This document shows, piece by piece, positions 49,480-57,660 of a DNA stretch of 64,000 bases (positions are counted from its first letter, which is position 1; each line of letters begins with the position of its first letter). The notes beneath the pieces were generated by a model. That model was not told the origin of the DNA, made no database searches, and saw nothing but the letters and a program-made list of their open reading frames with translations. Location: the NCBI GenBank assembly GCA_963970005.1, contig CAXAMN010028850.1:489196-553195 (forward strand), in the 5' to 3' direction. This DNA is from Durusdinium trenchii (taxonomy: Eukaryota > Sar > Dinophyceae > Suessiales > Symbiodiniaceae). The position numbers were made by a program, and so were the translations under genes.

Positions 49480-49740
49480 TAGCACCATTCTGAAGAAACA
49501 CAACAGTTCCCTTTCACAAAGGATCACTGCCTTGCGCCGTTCGGAGATGTTGGTGGCCAAATGCCAGTAGAGAGCCCCACCGTACATCATCATTCCTGGT
49601 CCGTGCTGAGCAATCTTGGGCTTGCGGCTTGCAGTTACAGAAATGCACTCTAGCCAGATTTTCCGGCTGCTTTGCATAGTAACCACGCTTCCAAAGGTAC
49701 CGAGACAAGAGAAGAGGACAATCCCACTAAAGCCACCTTT
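49480..49740 (-). CDS. Candidate upstream exon of the methyltransferase
   Basis: The minus strand reads SGIVLFSCLGTFGSVV and then MMMYGGALYWHLATNISERR and KAVILCERELLCFF. The spacing to exon 49029-49209 and the strand fit an N-terminal segment. No exact splice match was made. Confidence 0.38.
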
Positions 49741-49758
49741 TCCCAAGTCTCACTTCAC

Positions 49759-49958
49759 TTAGTATTCGAACATGTGCCCGCACTCCTCCAGTGAATTTGC
49801 AGTTTGCTCAATTTGCCCGCGACGAAAGCCCTGCTTTCTAAATCTTACTGCCTCCAGGCTTCGATACTCTTGGCTGTTGGGAACCACATCTTCGCGCTTT
49901 AGCACAGTGGCTTTTGGCAGCTGCACTCCAAAATCACCCCCACAGTTGCAAATGTGAG
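49759..49958 (-). CDS. Candidate terminal exon of an unidentified upstream gene
   Basis: After acceptor GCATTGCAG the minus strand reads HICNCGGDFGVQLPKATVLK, REDVVPNSQEYRSLEAVRFR and then KQGFRRGQIEQTANSLEECG, before a TAA at 49759. The charged, non-repetitive sequence looks coding. No family recognised. It could equally be spliced to the next stretch downstream. Confidence 0.38.
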
Positions 49959-50230
49959 CCTGCAATGCATACGAGCAGAATGACAAGAACTCAGGCCAGA
50001 AAGGGTAGCCGTATACAGTGTTCTAGAAGGAGAAGGGCAACTTGAGGCCAAGTGGAGGAGGTGGAAAGCTAGCCGAATCGCACCGGATGTACTACAGTAG
50101 TTACATAGTTGGCAAAGCATGTAGTGATTACTTGTTTTGGGAGAAAGGTTGCTACGTACATACTTTGCGCTACATCGCCGACTGGGAAGGGTACATTGGA
50201 ACTCGTTGGCAAGCACGAAGATGCGTGATC

Positions 50231-50640
50231 GGCAAATCTGGGGGTTAAATTTATCCCCCGCTTATGTATGCCTTGTGCCGGAAACAGGACTAAGCATTTC
50301 TGGCATCACAAGGACTGTGCATACACTAGGGCGTCCGTAGTGTAGGATAAGCACTGGTACAAGGTATAAGGAGTAGAGTGTCTTGAGGAAATAGCCGGCT
50401 TATGGTTGTGGCAAATCTGGGGGGTAAATTTACCCCCCGCTTATGCATGCCTTGAGCCGGAACGAGGGGTAAGCATCACAAGGACTGTGCATACACTAGG
50501 GCGTCCGTAGTGTAGGATAAGCACTGGTAAAAGGTATCAGGAATAGAGTGTCTTGAGGAAATAGCCGGTGTATGGTTATAGCAAACCTGGGTGGTAAATT
50601 TACCACCCGCTTATGCATGCATTAGGTTAGAAATAGGGGT
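50231..50640. repeat. Three tandem ~175-bp repeats with a central palindrome
   Basis: Units start at about 50231, 50410 and 50581 (179 and 171 bp apart, the third cut short). Shared words are TTATGCATGCC, GCGTCCGTAGTGTAGGATAA and GTGTCTTGAGGAAATAGCCGG. Each unit contains a G-run / TAAATTTA / C-run palindrome: 50240-50259, 50419-50438 and 50589-50608. Confidence 0.9.
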
Positions 50641-50667
50641 AAAGAACTTGTAACAGTGAAGTACAAG

Positions 50668-50965
50668 TCCTATGCAGCAAGCAGCAGCAAGCAGCAGCAG
50701 CAGCCGCCAGCAGCCAGCAGCCAGCAGCAACCACCAACCAGCAGCCAGCCAGCAGCACCACGTAGCAGCAGCGCAGCACCAAGCCGCAGCAGCAGCAGCA
50801 CCACCAGCAGCAAGCAGCAAGCAGCAGCAGCAGCGGCGTCGTCAGCAACAGCAGCAGCAGCACCAAGCCGCAACAAGTAGCAAAGCAGCAGCTACAAAAG
50901 CGGCAACCTCAGGCAGCAGCAAACAGCAGCAGCAAGCAGCAGAGCGGCAGCAGCAGCACCGTTTA
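50668..50965. repeat. (AGC)n-rich tract
   Basis: Imperfect AGC/ACC/GCC triplets. Open frames in several frames reflect the triplet period. Confidence 0.9.
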
Positions 50966-52078
50966 CACCAAGCCACCGTTTACACCCAACCAACCACGTT
51001 CATACGTTCAACCAACCCCCGCTACACGGCGCAACTGGGAGCGTGGGGGGGGAGGGGGGGAGGGGGGGAGGGTGAAAGAGTGACTAGGGCGTACACGGTA
51101 GAGGTGCAGACCGCTAGTGTCTTTTATGCGCAGAGTCTTATCCTCTTGCTCTTTGAGCCTTGAAGCAGTCAAGTATGGACACACTATATCGGCTGTTGGA
51201 GTGGAACCCTGTACAGGTAGGCTCTACTTTTCAGCAGGCACAAGATTCATGTCCACTCCTAGCTGATTGCGTATGTCGCACACTCTTTTTCTACTGCAAG
51301 GCTAAAACAGTCCAGCTAGCTCTAGCAACTTAAAAGAAAACTACGGTGCCATGTACTTACCTAATCCAGTGTGTTTCACACTATAGAGAAGGTAATCTCA
51401 AAGCTACTAAATACAGTGAGGGAGCAATAGCTGACTCACCTCAAGTACAAAATCAAAACGATAATGTACCTCGGCTGGAGACTGTATTTTTCACAGGCGG
51501 AGATACCATGCACCGGCGCTCACTAGCTCTTTATGGCCTGAGCTAAATCAAACTAAAAAGGGAAAGCGGCTTTTTCTCTACAGAGACCTATAAAAGAATC
51601 AAACGACACTCGCGTAACAAGGAAACAAAAACTCAAGACCGCACAAATGCAATTAATTAAAATGCCTTGCAAAATGCAAGGAGCGTACGGTCCGAGGAAT
51701 AATCTTCTCGTGACGTGGTCTCGACCGCTTTCATCCACAGACAAAATAAAACTGCATCAAAAGGACTCTCTTTCACATTCACATCAAAAACACAAGAAGG
51801 AGATACCGGCAAATGTATGTACAAAAAAATCTTGCACTACAATTGCAAATCATGAAATGACTTAATCATCAACCATGACTGGTTGTCCATTAGAGGTCAC
51901 TTCATAAGAGCGGTGGTGATAGATATCATCAGTTATGTAAAACTGTCCATATCTACCTGCTAAAGTTTAAAACTTCAGCCCGGCAACTTAAAGTCAAGCT
52001 TGGAAGCAAAGTATCAACTGTAACCAGAAGTATCTTCACTTCCTAGCCATCATTTAAATTTCAGCCTTCGCTCAGGAA

Positions 52079-54607
52079 TTATGCCGCTGCAGACGATGAA
52101 GCTGCTTGATCAGAAGTTGGCGGCCTTCCTTTCTTTCTATTCTGCTTCTGTCTCTCCTTCCTCCGCAAGTTCGCCTCATGAAGAGTTGCTCCCATGCGAT
52201 ACTGTCTTCTGTCTCCAGATGAAAAGGAAGCTGGTCTGAGTGAAATAAACATTGGACCATGACTGTCCTCGTCAGAGGGTCTTGAGCACATAACCTCCGT
52301 GTCAATCATAGCAAAGTTCTCTGAAAAATTACAGATGAACTCCTTCGTGCTCACTGTGGAATTTTCATATTCCTCTTCACTCATTGAATGACCCCATTCA
52401 ACAATGGTAGACAAACATGTATCGCCAAGCTGTGATCCTTGGTATTCTTCTTTTTCAGCAGTAGAATATTCTTCCCAGAGTTTATCAAAGTAAACTTCAC
52501 ACTTCTTGAGGACCTGTGAAGTTGAACTGTAACATGTTCTGGGAATAGGTGCTTTGATACCAGGATCTGCTTTTACACGAGCTTCTGAAAACCTGCGGAT
52601 CCAATGCTGCATGGTGCTGTAATAGTAGTTAGCCATTGGCTGCCTTTTGTACCCAGACATTCTGTAGGCCAAACTATTTGCATCACCAGAAATGATGTCC
52701 ACCTCATAGACAAAACACTCGTAAAGCATCAATGCTGTCTGTTCTCCTGTCAGTAGGTGGGCATCCACAGCACGGTGTGTATCAACATGATAATTACAGA
52801 CTCTGATGGTATGCATGTTCGCTCGAGTAAGTGGAACACGCTTGTCCTCAGGACCATAGTCATCAAATTCAAAGTCTGCATCCTTGAAATCTTGACGAGG
52901 CCTTGTTTCTCCAAAACAAATCTCGTAGATAGCCCAAGTTACATCACGCTGTTCACAGTGACCAAGTTCTTGATCATGTCCAGCAATGATCTTGACATAT
53001 CCACCTGGTGCCAATCTAGCCATCACTGCAAGATTCTCCCAATCATTGAAACAAACTGTCCAATTCTTTTGCTCAATAAATTCCTTGGCAGGAACAAGAA
53101 GATGAGCTTCCTGGAGAATCACGACATGTGCACGTAAAAAGAAGAGCATGTTGAAGAAAAGGTTGTTCTCAAATTGCTCATTCTGAAGTGACATGGCGCT
53201 CTGTTTGCGTGGCCTCATTGCACTATCAAGTCCTTGGAGAAACCTTGGTGTGGTGTACTTCTGACCACGAACCATGTTGCCATAGTTCCAGGATAAAAAT
53301 GTCAAGGACTCTGAGCTGGCCAATAAGTTAGTTCCATATGGTTCTTCTATTCTTCCCTTGAGGAACCTTCTGCACAGCTCTTCATAGAAGGTGACAAAGT
53401 CCCAACTGGGTCCCTTGGGACCATATGATTCCAGTTCCTTCTTAAGTTCCTTCTTCGTATCCTCCAATTCTTCTCGAGCATGTTCTGCCCTTTCAAGGGC
53501 CTTTGGATCGACCTGATACTTGCCATCCAAATGAATGATGCGATCATCATTGATAAAGAATCTCTTCAAATCATGCTCTGGTTCGTGTTCATAACAATCA
53601 GGTGGAGGTACTGGACAGATATTACGAATGGATCGAACAAAATCATTCTCGTTGATCCTTGACTGATAATGAGGATGGGAAATCTCACCTTTTCTGAAAC
53701 AAACATGATTCAGCAATCTTGCGTGAGTTTCCCTGAAGCATTGTTGATAAAGGCCAATACCTGGATCTCCTGTAAGCTCTCCAAGCAACTTCAAAGGTGA
53801 AGTATGCAACTCATAGGTATTGTCAACTTTTGTTGTATCCTTTTCAACAACTACTTCAGATGGAAAAGATTCCTGGATTTCAGCCTCCAATTTCTTCTCT
53901 CCATCATCCTCTCTGACCTCTTTTATTTTCTCCACCGCCTCTTTCTTCTCTTCCATGGTTGCATCATCCTGAACTTCTTCGTGAAAATGAGGATCAGGTA
54001 TTTTATTCAGGCGGCTTTTCTTAGATTTCGGCAGACGTGGAGTATCATCAAGGTTAGCATCCATCTCACCTGATGGTAAGTGCGATGCAGCCGAGTCCTC
54101 ACCTATCTCTCTTGACAGAAAGTGTGGTGTTGACTCCTCCTTGGCTTCCTCCTGGTCCACTTCCATCTTTGGTTCCTCTGAAGGAAAAACACCTGCATTC
54201 TCATCAAATATTTCTTCTTCCTTTTCAGGTTCAACTGCAGGATCTTCTTCAGGAACTTCCTCTTCCATATCCTCATCTTCTAGAAGTGTCATACTTCCAG
54301 TATAGATTCCACCAGCGATAGTGGAGACTCTTGTATAAGGAGGAACTTCTTCACCTGCATCAAAAGCTTGTTCTGCAACATCCTTGGCGAGCAAGTCCTC
54401 TACAAGATTTTCTCCCATGGTTCTTGGAAGAGGTCCTGAGGTCTCATAAAAATCTGTCCTCTCTGAACTGAAAGCTTCTGTCGCCTTCTCATTGTCCTTT
54501 TGATCCCTGAACAGGTGAGTAATCTTCACAGCTTCTCCCTGTAGCACCTGATCACCTTCTCTATACTTGTCGACAATGGAGCGCCATACTGGAACATTTA
54601 TCATCAT
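52079..54607 (-). CDS. Retroelement ORF with endonuclease/exonuclease/phosphatase (EEP) domain
   Basis: The frame is open from 54700, but the credible start is the ATG at 54607 or a frame change from the preceding ORF, because the first ~31 codons mirror that ORF out of frame. Numbered from 54700, residues 60-300 are acidic and low complexity, and 400-425 may be coiled coil. Residues 465-820 carry the EEP signature: SWNYGN (Asn472), VVILQEAH (Glu531), VCNYHVDTH (His638), SGDANS (Asp673, Asn675) and DSHGP (His814). EEP enzymes cleave phosphodiester or phosphate bonds and include AP endonuclease, CCR4, 2'-5' phosphodiesterase and TDP2. The tail is basic (RRKERQKQNRKKGR). In non-LTR elements such a domain nicks the target; its job in this LTR-type element is unknown. 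Alternative: a captured RNA-processing nuclease. Confidence 0.75.
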   Translation of the reverse strand: MMINVPVWRSIVDKYREGDQVLQGEAVKITHLFRDQKDNEKATEAFSSERTDFYETSGPLPRTMGENLVEDLLAKDVAEQAFDAGEEVPPYTRVSTIAGGIYTGSMTLLEDEDMEEEVPEEDPAVEPEKEEEIFDENAGVFPSEEPKMEVDQEEAKEESTPHFLSREIGEDSAASHLPSGEMDANLDDTPRLPKSKKSRLNKIPDPHFHEEVQDDATMEEKKEAVEKIKEVREDDGEKKLEAEIQESFPSEVVVEKDTTKVDNTYELHTSPLKLLGELTGDPGIGLYQQCFRETHARLLNHVCFRKGEISHPHYQSRINENDFVRSIRNICPVPPPDCYEHEPEHDLKRFFINDDRIIHLDGKYQVDPKALERAEHAREELEDTKKELKKELESYGPKGPSWDFVTFYEELCRRFLKGRIEEPYGTNLLASSESLTFLSWNYGNMVRGQKYTTPRFLQGLDSAMRPRKQSAMSLQNEQFENNLFFNMLFFLRAHVVILQEAHLLVPAKEFIEQKNWTVCFNDWENLAVMARLAPGGYVKIIAGHDQELGHCEQRDVTWAIYEICFGETRPRQDFKDADFEFDDYGPEDKRVPLTRANMHTIRVCNYHVDTHRAVDAHLLTGEQTALMLYECFVYEVDIISGDANSLAYRMSGYKRQPMANYYYSTMQHWIRRFSEARVKADPGIKAPIPRTCYSSTSQVLKKCEVYFDKLWEEYSTAEKEEYQGSQLGDTCLSTIVEWGHSMSEEEYENSTVSTKEFICNFSENFAMIDTEVMCSRPSDEDSHGPMFISLRPASFSSGDRRQYRMGATLHEANLRRKERQKQNRKKGRPPTSDQAASSSAAA

Positions 54608-57458
54608 CGAAATCAAGCTCCATATCATCTGCCAACAGGTATGAGATGTTTTGAGCTGCCTGTTCTTCTTCTTCCTCACGTTCCTTGGCATGCTCCTCAT
54701 CCTTCTGGATCTTAAAGATACCCTTCAGGATGTCTTGTAGTACCTTTAAGTTCAGCTTCGATGATGGCTCATACGTCCCTGAACTTACAGGCTCAACTAC
54801 AACACGAGAGCAAGAAATCGCCTCCAAAAACTTGGAATTGTATTGGCGTTCAAACTCTTCCTTCTTGATCATCTCATACAAGGGATCAGAAACTGCAACA
54901 CGCGCTTGAACATACTCACGAAGTTGATAGCATGCATGTTGCACAAATCTACTGTTGGAGTTGTGAAGAAAACTCTCTAAATGATTCCTGTCACGGTCAA
55001 TCAAATACCACACAATTCTTGCAGAAAAACGGAATTTCTTGAAGTTCATAGCAAAATGTGTACGATACTTCTCTGGATCCTCTTCTGCTTGTAAGGCGGC
55101 CTCTGAAGTCTTGTAAAGAGGGAGCTTTGTGTGTGGATCCAAGATCATAAACTCTTCCCACAAGATCGAATGCTTAAGAACCCACCTGGGAAGCACCTTG
55201 ACGAAAAAGTCACAAACAAGTTCAGACAAAAGGTGCATGACACGGCCAATCTCTTCCTCCTGCTTGAAAAGATAGTGCAGTTTGGCAAATAATGGATTGT
55301 TAAATGCTTCCTCCACTGAGTTGCCGAAATTATCCCACTGAGGTTCTGGGATACCAAAGTTCCAACCCAGCAATTTGGGATCCCTGCACATATCCAAGAA
55401 ACTTGAAAGTTCTGCAGAAGCAATGCCATGGTCTGTCAGAATTTCAGCCCAACGGCGTCCATTCTCCCAAGCACGGATGAAGAAAAACTGTTGGTATCCA
55501 GTTTGCGCCAACTCCATCCATTGAGAAAATCCAGGTTCAAAACTTGGTGCGTACGTCTTGGGGTCCTCCTCTGTTCCATAAACACTTGGACGCAACAACT
55601 TGTATCTTCTACAAAAATATTCTCTCTGGCGCCTTGTCAACCTGTCCCAATCCCTCACTAGAATCACGTCTTCTCCAGTGCTCTGGAGTACACGTGTTCC
55701 TACACGATCATGGAGTGATACCATGCCAATGTCATATACCATCCATGGGTTGAGAACCAGGTTGCTGACATTCTGAATGAACCATGTCATCTCACGCTCA
55801 GCAACATGAGCAGAGTCATCTTCTTCATCTTGTTGAGGTTCTCCAGAAGTCCTGGCTGTTGAGCTCTTCGAAGTGATGTCCTTCCAAAGGTGGTCAAAAC
55901 GAATCACTTCCTCATCAGCCTTCACCAGTTTCGCCTGATCCTTGCTCAAAACTAATGGATGAACCATAAACAAGGACCTTGAGGTAACACCATCTCCATT
56001 GACAATCAACTTTGGAGCACTATAGCCTAAGATACTCCAAGGATCACGATCATCAATCTCTTTAGGTGTAATCAAAGACCATCCTTGTGGATAATGGCCT
56101 TCTGACATCACCTGACGTGACCTCAATCGTGAACGATTGTACTCACGTTCAGGATGATTCTCATAGCTGACAAAACTGGCGATAGCACCTAAATTCAGAT
56201 CATCCAACCAGAGAAGCATATGCCTCTTAGCTTGTCTTGTCTCAGGCTCATCTGCATGAATCCTCCTGAGAAGTTCTCTGGCATATGGCTTGTCAATAGA
56301 TAGTCTGGTGAACAATGATCTCACTCTCTCTTGTTGCATCTTCTCACTGTTGATGAGCTCCATCATCTCCTCTGCGGACTTAGGATTTCTCAACTCCTTA
56401 GCGGGATCTGGAGCATCTTGTGGTTGTGGTTCATCCACACCAATGTCCAAGTATTTGGGCTCTACGTCACAATGTGTGAGCACCACTCCATTGTTGCTGA
56501 AGTACAGAGGACGTCCAGCCCGAAGCCAAAGAATCACGTTAAGCTTCACATACAAAGGCTGTCCATAATCCCTTGGAACCACTGTACCTGGGCCTAAAGG
56601 AATGTAAAGCGAAGTTTGTGGATTGCTGTACATAAAATGAACATAATCTCTTCCTTCACCTCTGTTCCTTCTGTTCCAACTTTGAGGGTCTCTCATCAAA
56701 CCATGACTCTCAATGCTGGCCCAGTTCTCCCTTCTGGTAACATGAAAAACATGTCCCAAACATCTTGCCTCTATAGAAGTCAATCTATGATTCAACTTCT
56801 CTGGACTGATGTTATGCGTGAGTCCTGTATGCCCCTGGTTCACTCCCAAACGCATGGAGAAGGGCATATCATATTGATTGCCTGTGTTGTGCCAAACATT
56901 CTTGTCTAGGCGAATCACCAAATGAAATCTTTGCTTCTCATCGCTATGCAATATAGCAAAGAAGGCATGAGGATAAATACGGAAAGGTGATGGCATACGA
57001 GCAGTTCCCTCTGTAATCAGAGGCATAAGCTCTATCATTGCCCTATTGTCCATCAACCTGTCGAGATAACGATCATGTCGTAGCATATAGTTGAGCCCCG
57101 TGGCTATCTTTCCATAATCGTTTTGCCTCCACGCGACTCTTGTTGCTACGAACTGTCTGCTTCTCTCATATTCATCCTCTTCCTCTTGGGTGACATAGCC
57201 AAGAGCGTATCTGGCAATCTCTGCGAACCACCGTACTCGAAAATTAAACTTAGCATGGTTCTCAGGTGCCAAACACATTGCAAGAATGTCAGTTAGGATC
57301 AATTCATCCTGCTCTGAGTTCTTATGGAACTCAACTGGCGCACGTGGGCGTCTCAAACGGTTTGCCCAGTTCTGAGGTTGTCCCCAAGGAACCTTTTGTG
57401 ACCAGTTTCGAGCATACTCAAAGATGTTGACCGGATTGGACGCTCCCTGACCGGCCAT
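54561..57458 (-). CDS. Retroelement ORF with Tpt1/KptA-like RNA 2'-phosphotransferase domain
   Basis: 965 codons from the first ATG (good context, G at -3 and +4). A GTG seven codons upstream follows a stop and is not used. Residues ~118-337 match the Tpt1/KptA family in order: LNYMLRH (Arg127, His128), QRFHLV, VNQGHTG (Gln208-His210), FHVTRRENWASIESHGL (His239), GRDYVHF (Arg260), and the ending NNGVVLTHCDVEPKYL. Family members remove an RNA 2'-phosphate using NAD+, and some ADP-ribosylate RNA or DNA ends. The arginine usually three residues before the Gln of QGH is not in register: Gly is there and Arg203 is two residues earlier, so activity is uncertain. The rest (340-965) is unrecognised, with an acidic, coiled-coil-like end. 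It lies about 200 bases after pol, where other elements may carry env-like genes, and overlaps the EEP frame by up to 140 bases. Confidence 0.8.
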   Translation of the reverse strand: MAGQGASNPVNIFEYARNWSQKVPWGQPQNWANRLRRPRAPVEFHKNSEQDELILTDILAMCLAPENHAKFNFRVRWFAEIARYALGYVTQEEEDEYERSRQFVATRVAWRQNDYGKIATGLNYMLRHDRYLDRLMDNRAMIELMPLITEGTARMPSPFRIYPHAFFAILHSDEKQRFHLVIRLDKNVWHNTGNQYDMPFSMRLGVNQGHTGLTHNISPEKLNHRLTSIEARCLGHVFHVTRRENWASIESHGLMRDPQSWNRRNRGEGRDYVHFMYSNPQTSLYIPLGPGTVVPRDYGQPLYVKLNVILWLRAGRPLYFSNNGVVLTHCDVEPKYLDIGVDEPQPQDAPDPAKELRNPKSAEEMMELINSEKMQQERVRSLFTRLSIDKPYARELLRRIHADEPETRQAKRHMLLWLDDLNLGAIASFVSYENHPEREYNRSRLRSRQVMSEGHYPQGWSLITPKEIDDRDPWSILGYSAPKLIVNGDGVTSRSLFMVHPLVLSKDQAKLVKADEEVIRFDHLWKDITSKSSTARTSGEPQQDEEDDSAHVAEREMTWFIQNVSNLVLNPWMVYDIGMVSLHDRVGTRVLQSTGEDVILVRDWDRLTRRQREYFCRRYKLLRPSVYGTEEDPKTYAPSFEPGFSQWMELAQTGYQQFFFIRAWENGRRWAEILTDHGIASAELSSFLDMCRDPKLLGWNFGIPEPQWDNFGNSVEEAFNNPLFAKLHYLFKQEEEIGRVMHLLSELVCDFFVKVLPRWVLKHSILWEEFMILDPHTKLPLYKTSEAALQAEEDPEKYRTHFAMNFKKFRFSARIVWYLIDRDRNHLESFLHNSNSRFVQHACYQLREYVQARVAVSDPLYEMIKKEEFERQYNSKFLEAISCSRVVVEPVSSGTYEPSSKLNLKVLQDILKGIFKIQKDEEHAKEREEEEEQAAQNISYLLADDMELDFDDDKCSSMALHCRQV

Positions 57459-57660
57459 CTCTGTTGATACAAAGTCCACCGGTCAGAGGCCAGTGTCCTA
57501 AGTCTTAGAAATGACAGGTAGTCAACGATGCAAGGCAATAGTCTTCGAAAGAAAAGTGCTGATCTTGCCAAGCTAATTTGAGCCGCAGGCACAAATTCAT
57601 GAAAGAAATTCAAATTTCTCTCAAACAAAAACACATGCATTGAATTCTCTCCTCTCACTC

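Noticed and set aside
50611..51163. Frames rich in Gln/Ser/Ala or Leu/Cys
   Set aside because: Produced by the AGC triplet tract. Open in many frames at once.
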